NCBI RefSeq assembly: GCF_008085915.1
Contig: NZ_VSJK01000005.1
Span: 124,001 to 188,000, forward strand
DNA: 64,000 nt
Source: Oceaniovalibus sp. ACAM 378
Lineage (GTDB): Bacteria > Pseudomonadota > Alphaproteobacteria > Rhodobacterales > Rhodobacteraceae
Direction: 5' to 3'
Shown: piece after piece, positions 29,940 to 41,900 of the stretch
Numbering within the stretch: the stretch's first letter is position 1
Layout of the letters: the number at the start of each line of letters is the position of its first letter
Program-made: the position numbers and the translations under genes
The notes under the pieces: generated by a model
The model's input: the letters and a program-made list of their open reading frames with translations, nothing else
Databases searched by the model: none
What the model was told of the DNA's origin: nothing

Positions 29940-32900
29940 GGCAGCGTTTCCTCGTCCATAAATATATCGCGGCAGTGTTCGGAAGGTGCAATTCCCACCT
30001 GTTCAAGGCGCAAGACCTCGGCCCCCGCCCGATCAAACACGACCGCATCAAAGGCCCTTTGATCCTGCTGTGCGCGGGCGATCCGAACCACGGCGCCATC
30101 CCCCACAGCCGCAAAGGCGGCGATCCGGCGGGCCTGTACCGGCAGTTGCGCGGCACCATTTTCGCCCGCACATCCCTGCGCGAAAAAGCCGAGCAACCGC
30201 CAGACGGATTCCAGAACCATCGGACAGAACAGTCGTCCGCCGCTTGCCACATTGTCCAGCCGTGCGAACAGGCGGTCACCGTCGCGGTGCAACGCGCTGA
30301 TCCCTACGCTGGCCTTCGGAACCGGGCCGCGGCCTCCATCGAAAACGCGGAACGCATCACTGATATCATGCCCCGGCAACACTCCGCCCGGTTCAATCTT
30401 TTCGCGCGCCGCGGCGTCAATCGGACCGCGCACACCGGAACCCAGATGACAGGGCGCAGTCCCCGGCGCGCCAGTTTCGATCCGGTAAAGAAGCCCCACA
30501 TCGTCGGCCATAGCCACCACGGTGAAATCGCGCGGCCCCCCGGCCCTCTCTATGGGCCGCCCCCAGATCAGATCGCACAGCTCGTGCACCGGCGCATCCG
30601 ACAGCTGTTCCAGCGCGCGCCGTGCCATTTCGGGCAGGAACAGCCCCGAAAATGTTCCCTCGGTCCCACGGGACAGCAAAAACGGCTCGTCGCGCGAAAT
30701 GCGCCGGGTCATCCGCCCGATTTCGGCAAAATCCGGCGCCTGTCCCAGCGTCGCGGGGGCGAGCGGCGTGGGCGAGGCAGCGACCTCGGGGGTGGCCCAG
30801 TACGATACCGTCTCAAACGGATAACCGGGCAGATGCAGACGCGCCGTGTCACGCTTTGGCCATGTCACGTTGATCCCCGAGGCCCAAAGCGCCGCAACCT
30901 TGTCCAGCCGTGCAGCATCACCGGCCTGCAGCCAGACGGCGATCAGGGCGCGCGTGTCCGCATCATCCGCAAAGGGCGCGGCGTTTTTGGACGTGCGGTG
31001 CACCCCGGCCAAAGGCACGCCTTCGGCCACCGCTGACAGCTTGCGCAACATTTCGGACCGCGAGGAAAACACAAACGCCATCCGGTCTTCCATAACGGCC
31101 CGCCCAGTTTGAAGCGTATGCGCCAACGCGCCGCAGTCCAGATCTGGATCGGCAGCGACGAACCGTTCCATCCGCGCCGCATAGTCGCGCAGCCGAGCGT
31201 CATTGCGCGCCGACAGAACAAGGATTTCTGGGCCCTGGCCGGGCTGCCGCGTGGCGCGGGTGAAGTCCTCCAGCACCAGATGCGCGTTCGTCCCGCTGAA
31301 CCCAAAGGAACTGACGGCGGCGCGGCGCGGCCTCCCGGCGGGCCAGTCCTGCAATGTGCGCGCCACCTCGAACGGGATCTTGGCAAAGGGAATATGCGGG
31401 TTTGGCACCTCAAACTGGATCGACGGCGGGATCTGACGGTGTTCCAGCGCCAGCATCGCCTTCATTGCCCCCGCAATCCCCGCCGCAGCCAAAAGATGGC
31501 CGACATTGCTTTTGACCGATCCGATGGCACAGCGATGGTCGGGGCCTACGTCCCGGAACGCATCGCGCAGCCCCTCAACCTCGATCGGGTCGCCGAGTGG
31601 TGTGCCTGTGCCGTGACATTCGACAAGGCCGATACCCTCCGGATCAATCCCGAACCGGGCGTGAATATCGCGCATCAGCGCGGTCTGTGCCGCCGGATTG
31701 GGCGCGGTGATGCCATTGGTGCGCCCGTCCTGATTGACGCCCCAGCCCTTGATCACCCCATGGATCGGATCGCCGTCGCGTCGTGCCTGCGCCAGCGGTT
31801 TCAACATCACCACCCCCACGCCTTCGCCCGGGACGAAACCGTTGGCGCCCGCGTCAAAGGAATGGCACCGCCCGTCGGGCGAGAGCATCCCGACCTTGGC
31901 CGTGTCGATGAAGATTTTCGGCCCGACCATCACCGACACGCCCCCGGCCAATGCCATGTCGCAGGTGCCAGCGATCAAAGCCTCACAGGCCTGCGCAATC
32001 GCAACCAGAGAGCTGGAACAGGCGGTATCGATCGAAACGCTGGGCCCTCGAAGATCCAGCAGATACGAAATCCGCGCCGCAAGGATCGAGCCGGAATTAC
32101 CCAGCAGGCTATAGCTGTTACGCTCGGATATCAGGGTTTCATAACCGCTCGGCCCCGAGGCGGCAAACACCCCGACACGCCCGCCCGCCAGTGCCGCCGG
32201 GTCGATTGCGGCGTCTTCGATGGCGTGCCAGGCCGATTGCAGGAACAACCGCTGCTGCGGGTCGGTCAGCTCGGCTTCGCGCGGCAGAATGTTGAAGAAC
32301 CGCGCGTCAAATTCATCGACCCCGTCCAGTGCCCCCATCCATTTGCAATAGGTCCGGTTCGGGGCCTGTGGATCGGGATCATAATGCTCGCCGATCACCC
32401 AGCGCGAGGCGGGTATTTCAGAAATGCAATCGCGCCCGGCTGCGATATTGGCCCAGTATTCGCCCAGATCCGCGGCTTTGGGAAACCGCCCCGATGCACC
32501 GATGATGGCAATATCCATAGCACCATCCGGTGCGGCGGCAGTGTTTTCCTGTGCGGGTGCGATCGAAATGGGAGCCGGAATGGGAGCCGGATTGGGGGCC
32601 GGAGTGGAGGTCAGTTCAATCGCGGCCGGATGCAGCGACCCAAGGTGGGCAACAAGCATGCCGACGGTCGGATGGCCATAGACGACGGTGGCGGGCAGAT
32701 CGACGCCAAACCGGGTATTCAGGTTGCGAACCCAGGTCACCGCGAGGATTGAATCCAGCCCCAGATCAAGGAAGGTGTCAGTGTCGCGGATATCGCCCGG
32801 CTCGATCATCAGATCTTCGGCCAGCGATGCGATGACCGTATCGCGCATCTCGGGGGTGTCCGCCTTTGGCGTGGCGGGTCGCGGCCGCGGGGCCGCACCG

Positions 32901-35900
32901 TCGCCGACAAGCGTGGCGATATGGCCCGTCAGGGCGCCGACACTCGGATGGGCATAGACGACGGTGGCGGGCAGATCGACGCCAAACCGGGCATTCAGGT
33001 TGCGAACCCAGGTCACCGCAAGGATCGAATCCAGCCCGAGATCAAGAAAGGTGTCAGTGTCGCGAATATCGCCCGGCTCGATCATCAAGTCTTCGGCCAG
33101 CGATGCGATGACCTTATCGCGCAGGCGTGTGGCATCGAGCGCGGCGGCACTGGTTGGCTGTTTCATTGTGGGCAAATCTCCGAACCGTTCGATCAACCGG
33201 GCGCGCACCCGGTCGTTGCCGACAAAGGTTTCATCGTGCATCGCAAGCTCACGGGGCAGCACCTCGTTCAACCGGATGCGCAATGGCGCGGCGGCGGCGG
33301 CTTTTTGCGCCATCAGCGCGGATCTGTCTTCCCGCGCCAAGGTGCGGGCCATCCCAAGCGCATGATCCAGCACCGCGCGCCCGGGTTTCACCACCATCCC
33401 GGTTGCCCGCGCGCCGATATCGCGGCCACGGTATTCGCGGGCCGAAAACAGCACCTCGCGCCCCAGATCGTCACCCAAACGATACGGGAAGATCATCGTC
33501 GCCCCGGCTCCGGGCGTAAAGCCGAACCATAGGTAATTGCTGTGGAAAACCGCCTCGGCGGCCAGAACCGCATGATCGCAGAACATGCCCAGCGACCAGC
33601 CCGCACCGATCCCGTGACCCTGTATCGCGCCAATCACCGGCAGCGGGCAATCCAGCGGCAGGGAATAGATCCGCCGGTCGGTGAACCGGCTGCCGCCTTG
33701 TTGCAGATCGGCCAGCCCGTCAGCGGTGCCGCCACAGGCGAAATAACTGTCGTGGCCGGTCACGACGACAACCTTTGCCTGTGGTAATCCGCCCAGCGCG
33801 GCGAAGGCCTTTTCCAGCCCGTCCATCAGCGCCGGTGTGAACATGTTGCGCCCGGCCCGCTCGACCATTCGCAGGATGGCAACGCCGCTGTCCTCCAGCG
33901 TCAGTTCCACAACCGGCGAATCCACATCGACCCGCCGCGCAGTCCCGACCGGCCCGCGCGTATCGGCAACTGGGGGTGCGGCGGGCGGGGACAGATCGCC
34001 TGCCGTCAGGGGTGCCGAATGGCGCATGTGACGTTTGAGCAGCACCAGTGCGGCGCGCGGCGCGTCAGCGATCTCTTGCGCAAGGCTCAGTGCGGCATCT
34101 TTCACCTCGGCTGCGGGCACCCGCCGCACACCGGGAAAATCTGACGTGGCAGTGGGGCAGCGGGCGGCGTAAAGCCGCTGCGCCAGCGGCGTCAGTGGTG
34201 CAGGAACATCGTCAAGCGCAGCACCTTCCCCGAGAATCAGGAAATCGGCGAGCATGGCAAGTCCCGCACCGCCCCCCGACGCCCCTGTCGGCGCGGCAAA
34301 GATCACCGGCAGCGCGCATTCGGCCACGGCGGCGATATCGCCCCCCGACCCGCCCAGCGCGTCTTTGTCACAACAAAGGACGACAACGCGCAGATCCTTG
34401 TTTGTACCCGCATTGGTCATCTCATCGCGCAATGCCTGTGAAAGAGGCACGCCCCACGGCCCGGTCAGGGTAATGAGACGCACACCGCCGCGATCCTCGG
34501 CACGATGGATCGTTCCCGCCGGGGCCGGGGCGGTCCTGCCCAACGGGGCAAGCGTGACCTTGGCGCTTTTCGTGTCAGAGGTCCGTTGCGCCATGACGCT
34601 GACCTGTTTCGCAGCGGCGAGGCGGATGCGCCCTGTTTCGGATGGGGCAGGCTCTGGTCCCGGTTCGCAGATGCCGGCCCCACCCCAATAGCGCCGGTCG
34701 GCCAATGGCGTTGTGGGCATCGGAACGCGTCTGCGCGGGGTGGCGAACAACGCCGCCGCGTCGGGTGTTCCGCCGGTCAGGAAAACCTGCGCCCAGACGT
34801 TCAGCCATGCGGTTCGGTCTGCGCCCTCGGGTGTTTCGGGCGGCGAAATGCCATCGCCGGGCACAACCTCGGCGCTTGCAACATCGGCCGCCACACCAGA
34901 GGACCAAGCCAAGAGCGCGGCGGCGGCCTCCGCGCGATCCGCAGCCACAAACGCCAACCGGTGCGCCAGATGACGCCGGCCAACAAGCAGGGTGAAAGCC
35001 ACATCGGCCAGCGCCTGTTCAGACTGCGCCGTCAGATGCTCGGACAGGTTTTGCGCCTGCACCCTCAGCGATTCAGCACTGCGGGCCGACAGCAGGATCA
35101 GCTGCGGCTTGCCATCGTCAGGCAAGGCCGGGCGCACGGGCGCCTCTTCGATCACCGCGTGGGCATTGGTGCCACTAAAACCGAACGAACTGAGCCCCGC
35201 ACGGCGAATCTGCCCCGCCCGCGCGGGCCATGGCAGCGCCTCGGTTACCGGGCGCAGCGGGCTGGTGGTGAAATCGATGGCGGGGTTGCCGCCAGCGATA
35301 TGCAGCGTCGGCGGGATGGCCTGATTGCGAAGGCTTTCCAGTATCTTGCACAGCCCTGAAATGCCCGCCGCCGTCGTTGCGTGGCCGATGTTCGACTTGA
35401 CCGAGCCGAGGTGCAGCGGATGCTCTGCCCCCCGCCCGGCAAACACCCGCGACAGCGCGGCAAATTCGATCGGATCGCCCAGAGGCGTGCCGGTGCCATG
35501 CGCCTCGATCCAGTCGATACTGTCGGGGGCGATTGCGAAATCTTCCATCACCTGCCGGATCAGGCGTTCCTGCGACATGGCACTGGGGGCGGTGATTCCG
35601 TTTGTGGTGCCGTCCTGATTCATCCCGCTTGCGGCAACCACGGCCAAAATCGTGTCGCCCGCGGCCAGCGCCGCCGACAGGGGGCGCAACAGGACGGCAC
35701 CCACCGCCTCGCCGGGGACGATCCCGTCGGCATCGGCGCCGAAGGACGCGCAGCGCCCCGAGGTTGACAGCATCCCCGCCGCATTTGCCGAGCGGAAGAA
35801 TCGCGCCGTGGATTGGACAAAGACGCCCCCGGCGATGGCCAAGTCGCATTCGCCAGCGCGCAGGCTCTGACAGGCCATGTGCAACGCGACAAGTGAACTG

Positions 35901-38900
35901 GAACAGGCCGTATCCACCGCCACCGCCGGTCCCTTCAGGTCCAGCCAGTATGACAGGCGCGCAGGCACAAGCGACGCGGTATTGCCCCAGAACGCCTGCC
36001 CCGGCGCGCCCTCGCCCAGAACCTCGGCATAGTCGCCATGGCTGCATCCGGCAAAAACGCCACAGCGGCTGCCAATGATGTCTGCGCCGCCGTGCCCGGC
36101 GCTTTCCAGTGCCTTCCACGCCTCTTCTAGAAACAAGCGTTGCTGGGGGTCCATGCAGGTGGCCTCGGCCCCCGAAATGCCAAAGAAAGGCGCGTCGAAC
36201 CGGTCAATTGCGTCCAGAAAACTGCCGTGATTGCCGCCCGGTCCCGTGACTTCGAACCGGCTGGCCGGTTCAGTCAGATCGCGCCCGGCAGCCAGATGCG
36301 CCCAGAGCGCGGCAAGGGTTTCAGAGCGCGCAAATCGACCGCTGGCGCCGATGATTGCGATGGGTTCGCATGTGGCGCTGGGCGGTGTGGCTGGTGCCTG
36401 TTTGGCGATGGGATGCTGGATTGTCAGGTGTTGGATCAACTTGGCGGCGCTGGTGAAATCGAACAGCGCCGTCTGATCGACAGAAACCCCAAGCGTCTTG
36501 CGCAGCCGATGCACAAATTCTGCGCCGAGGATGGAATCCAGCCCGTAATCGGCAAAGCTGCGGTGCCGGTCGATTTGCCCCGGCGCGACGTTAAGCGTGT
36601 CACCAAGCGCCTGAAGCACTGCCGCGCCGATAGTGTCATGCGCCAGCGCATCGGGTTGGACCTGTTCGGGCCGAATGAGTGTCGCAACGGCGTCGCGCCG
36701 TTCTGCCGCCCGCGCGGCAGGGGCGTTCACGGCTCGGGCAACGACGATCTGCTGACCCAGCCGGGTTTCAGCCGCATCCGATCCGGCGATCCATTCGAAA
36801 CCCGTCTCCTCCAACACCCGGCGCCAGCCGTCGGGGGTAAGCGATGGTGTTCCTTCGATCCGCACCTCGGGATCGGTAAACCGCCACCAGCCCTCAAGCA
36901 GGCCAAAGGTGACATGGGTGAACAGACTCGCCGCGCTGGTTTCGTTCAACACCAGCATCCCGCCTTGCACCATGGTTTCACGCACCCGCGTCAACGTCTC
37001 GCGGATGTCTGCGGTCGCGTGCAAAACATTGGCGGCGATCACGATATCATGGGCCCCCGGCGCGATATCCTGCCCGTTCAACGGTACCTCGACATTGAAC
37101 AGTGCGGTTGTCAGCCCCGGCATCCGGTCGCGATAGGACCGTTCCGCATGGATCAGAAAAGCGCGCGAAACGTCAGAATAGACATAGGCGGCGATCTTGT
37201 CGGCCTGAGCGGTCAGGGCGTCGAAGACCGGCTCGCTGGTGCCGCCGGTGCCCGCGCCGATCTCGAGGATCCGCAGCGGGGTCGCGCTGCGCGCCACGAT
37301 ATTGCTCACCGCTCCGGCGGCCGTGTGGCTGAACCGGGCGGCGACGGCGTTTTGCTTGTAGACCGCCTCGACCAGAGATTGGCGGCCTTCGGGAAATAAC
37401 ACCGTGGTGGCGGCCAGTCGCCCGGTCAAGATGTCGGGCAATGCGCGCAATGCCACTTCGGCCAGATCCATCTGCGCCGCAGTTTGCCCGGATGCACGGT
37501 GGGCGGCCCAACGCGCCCAAGCTGCCGCTGTCGATGCGGCGCATGGACCAGTGCGCGTGTGCAATAACCCCCGGGCCGCCTTGGTCCAGCGCGCGAAGGG
37601 CGCGGCGATTTCGGCGTCGGACAGATCGGCAAGACTGGCCGACAGAACATCGGCGATACACTGTTCCAAAGCGTCGGCCTGCGCGGTCAGCGTGGCGTCG
37701 CCCCGGTGCTGATCCAGCAAGGCGCGCAGGGATTCATCCGGGGTCGGACGCGCCGTTTCCAGCCAGAATCTCTGCCGCTCGAACGGATAGGTGGGCAGCG
37801 AGACGATCCGCCTTGGCCCGCCATCCCGCAGCGGCACCCAATCCACGGAGCTGTCCGAAACCCAACGGCGCAGCGCTGCATGCAGCACGCTTTCCTCACG
37901 CACGCCCGCCCCGGGCAGGATTACCGCCTGCGTCGGGCGCCCCGACAGCCAGTCGTCAAGCGACCGCGCCAGATCTGCGGTGTCGCGGGCAACGATGCCG
38001 ACCCGCGCCGCCATCGCCTCACGCCCGATGTGCAGCGTGTGGGCGATGTCCCGCAGGTTTGGACCCGGAACACCCGTTCCCCCCAGCAGCGTTGCAAGGC
38101 CCGAGGGCGTCTGCGCCTCGACGATCTCTGGCCGGGTCGGGCGACGGCCAATAGTCTGTTCGATCCATCCGGCAAGCGCAGTGAACTGCGCCAAGTCCAG
38201 CCCGAGGGTGTCGAACCGTTCCTCAGGGTCGATATCATGCGCCGCCACGTCGAGCAGACCAGCCAGCGCGGTGCAGATTGCAGCAGCGTTGACCGGCTGC
38301 GTGGGTGCGCCGGAACCTTGCCGACGCAAGAACGCCAAAAGCTGCACCCCCTGATCGCGCAGGCGGGCATCGTTCATCGCCGACAACAGGATTGATTCGG
38401 GCCCGGCGGTGTCGGGCACAGGGAAGGTCTCGACCCATTCCTCGATCACCACATGGGCGTTCGCGCCCCCGGCCCCGAACGACGACACCCCCGCAATACG
38501 CGGCCTGACGGCGGGCCAGGGTGCCAGATCGCGCTGCAACACGAACGGCGTGGTCGCAAGATCAAGGTTGGGGTTGGGTCGCGCCGCATGCAGGGTGGGC
38601 ACCAGCATGGCATGCTTCATCTGCAGCACCACTTTGGTCAGACCCGCAATTCCAGCCGCCGCCTCGAGATGGCCAATACCCGACTTGACCGAACCCAGTG
38701 CGCAGCGACCCTGCGTGACAGCATCCACAGCGAATGCATCGCGCAGACCGTCAAGTTCGATCGGATCGCCCAGATCGGTGCCGGTGCCATGCGCCTCGAT
38801 ATAGCCCACAGCATCCGCCGTTACGCCCGCATCCGCCAGCGCCGTGCGGATCACGTCGCGCTGCGCGGCGGGGTTCGGGACGGTATAACCATGGGTGCGC

Positions 38901-41900
38901 CCGCCGTGGTTCACCGCACTGCCCCGGATCAAGGCGTGGATCCGGTCGCCGTCGGCGCGCGCTTTTGACAGCGGTTTCAGGACGATACAGCCGACACCCT
39001 CGCCCGGAACAAAGCCATCGGCCCCCATGCCAAAAGCGGCGCAGCGTCCCGTGGGGCTAAGCATATGCGCCGCACTCAGCTCAACATAATTGGAGGGATG
39101 GAGATAGAGGTTAACGCCACCGACAAACGCCATGCCGCAGGTGCCCCGGCGCAGCTCGGCGCAGGCGGTATTGATTGCCACCAGCGACGAAGAACACATG
39201 GTATCGATCGGCATGCTTGGCCCCGCAAGGCCCAGAATATGCGACACCCGATTGGCAATGCTGGCGAACGATGTGCCGGGCCGCACCAGTGCGCCACCCT
39301 GTCCACGGAACGGGCCATGCAGCGCGAACCCGGTTTTCGTGACACCGACGAACACGCCAACGCGCGCGCCGCCATGTTCAACCCCCGCCACAGCCCCAAG
39401 CCGCTGGCGGGTATATCCGGCATCCTCCATCGCCTGCCAGGCCGCCATCAGGAACAACCGCTCTTGCGGGTCCATCGCTGCCGCCTCGCGCGGGGAAAGG
39501 CGGAAGAACAGCGGGTCGAAATCGGCAAATCCGTCGAGAAACGCACCCCATTTGGAAGAGCTGAGGCCCCGGGCGGCAGCCTCGTCAGGGTCGGGTTCGT
39601 AAAATCCGTCAAGCGGCCAACGCTCGGCCGGAATCTCGCGAACCGCGTCGTGGCCGTCACAAAGGTTTTGCCAGAAACGGTCCAGATCGGGGGCATCGGG
39701 ATAGCTGCCGCTCATGCCGATGATGGCGATGGGCTCGTGGGAGGGATGAGCCTTTGCAGCGGCAGGGGCCGGAGCGGGACCGATCCAGACGCGGCAGGCG
39801 TCCGGCTGTGCCTCGGTCAGGTGGCGGGCCACGGACGCCAAGGTGAGATGGTGGAAAAACAGCGTCTTGGGCAGCGCATCAAACACCGAGGCCAGCGCAT
39901 TGTTCAGCGCGGTGATCATCAGCGAATCGATACCGTAATCCTCAAGCGGGCACTGGGGGTCGAGGGTGGACTCCTCCAACCCACTGACCTGCGCGAACAC
40001 GGTGATCAGCCGTTGCAACACCCCGTCGGGCGCTGAGGTGTCGCCGCTTTGCTCCGGTGGCGCGGGTCCAGATGTGGGCGAATCGCCAAAGAACTGTCGC
40101 ATCCGAGCCGCATCACCCGCCACAACAGCAATCTGCCCACCACGCATAGCGTTGATATTTAACGCAGACAGCCCCAGATTGGTCGGCATCGGTTCCTGCC
40201 CCATGCGGCGCGACAGGGCCGCGCAGGTGGCGGCATCGACGCGCATGCCGCCCGCGGCCCAGAGTGGCCAGGCGATTGAGGTGACGGTGCCCCCGGGCAG
40301 ATCGGCCAATGCGTCGAGAAAGCCATTTGCCGCCGCGTAATCCGCCTGTCCGGCGTTGCCAAAGGGCGAGGCAAGCGATGAGAACAGCACGAAGAGTTCG
40401 GGCGCATGGGGCGCGCTGGCCGCCTTGAGCGCCAATGCCCCTGCCACTTTGGGCGCGAGAACCGCGTCCAGATCGGTGTCACTCTTGGTGCCGATGAATC
40501 CGTCGCGCAGCACGCCCGCGCAGTGCAAAACGCCGGTCAGCCTGCCGTGAACCTCGACGATATGGCCGATCAGATCCGTCACCGCCTCTGCATTGGCTGC
40601 GTCCACCTGACGATACACGGCGACGGCCCCCGCCGCGCGCAGGTCGGCCAGCACGTCAGCATCGCCAGCGCCCCGCCGCCCGGTCAGCACCAGCACGGCA
40701 CCCGGCGCCGAATGGGCGATCTCTTGCGCGACCAATCGGCCAAGGCCGCCCATGCCACCGGTGATCAGATACACGCCATCGTCCCGCCAAGGTGGTGAAA
40801 CAGCACGGTCTGGCACTTCATCCCAGACTTGCACCATGCGGCGGCCCTGATCGTATCGCGCGACTGTCCCCGAAGGTGCGCCCGATCCCTGCCAAAGCCA
40901 ATCGGCCACGGTATCCGCGCCCGCCTCTTGCGGGACCTGCACCACATGAACGCAAATGCGCGGATCCTCGTCAGCGGCACTCATCAACATGCCGCCCAGT
41001 CCGGCGAACAGGGCGCCGTCGCCCTCTGCCGGGACGGCCAGTTGGATCACGACGGGTGCCTCTTGATCCGGCTGCATTTCGCCCCGCAACAGCGCCAGAA
41101 GGCGGAGCGCGGCCTCGCCATATTGCTGTGCCATGTCACCACCCGCGGGATCGAGCGGTACGACCGTCGCACCCTGCCCCGGCGCGATGTCCACGCCACA
41201 CCCGATTGCAATCCGGCGCAAGGAACTCGGCGGCGCGGTCACGTCGCGCGCACTCCAGCGGGGTGTGAACATCAGGCGGGCGGGTGCGCCCCCGGAACCG
41301 GGTAGCGTTTCGGGCCGCGGATCGGCCCGCGTATCAGGCAGCCAGAACCGGGTGGGCGCGAAATCATGCGGTGGCAGCGGCGCGCGATTGCCCTGCGGCC
41401 CTTCATAACTTTCCAGCACGACATGGGCATTCGCACCGCCAAAGCCAAAGCTGCTGATCCCTGCGCGACGCGGCGCGCCGCCCGGGGGCCAAGGCGTGCG
41501 CGCGTGCAACAGACGGAACGGGCTTCCTGTAAGATCGATATGCGGGTTTTGCGGATCGGCATGCAGGGTCGGTGGCAATTCGCCGCGATCCATCGCCATC
41601 AGCATCTTGATCACCCCGGTGAGCCCGGCCGCCGCCTCAAGATGACCGATGTTCGATTTGACGGAACCAAGCCAGACAGGCCCGGACGCCGTCCCCTCAA
41701 AGGCCAGACGCAGGCCGTTCACCTCGACCGGATCGCCCAGTTCGGTGCCGGTGCCGTGACACTCGATGCACGACACACTGGCCGGGTCCAACCCCTCCAT
41801 CGCGGCGGCAATCAGGCGGGCGTGGGCCTTGGCGTTGGGCGCGGTCAGCGCCCCTGCCCGCCCGCCGTGGTTTTCCGCGCCCCCGGCAATCACCCCGAGA

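Larger units (their letters stand above)
32603..36373 (-). other. Module 5: KS-ECH*-ECH-ACP-ACP, beta-branching module
   Basis: KS Cys4670 (DTACSSSL). Residues about 5145-5300 are a degenerate crotonase-like region; about 5336-5590 a second, intact-looking ECH (YFACGGTADG, GHGIGAGWSLG). Two almost identical ACPs follow (Ser5629, Ser5721), each with Trp six residues after the Ser (DSILAVTW), the flag of ACPs recognised by HMG synthase. Confidence 0.9.

Noticed and set aside
29939-30700. Possible truncation or frameshift at the end of the first PKS, because module 6 lacks an ACP
   Set aside because: The stop overlaps the FMO start cleanly, and the missing ACP is the first domain of the next PKS, so a natural split module explains it.
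32668-33123. Direct repeats that could suggest a CRISPR or mobile element
   Set aside because: The two copies are in frame and encode tandem ACP domains; no short regular spacers, inverted ends or transposase.
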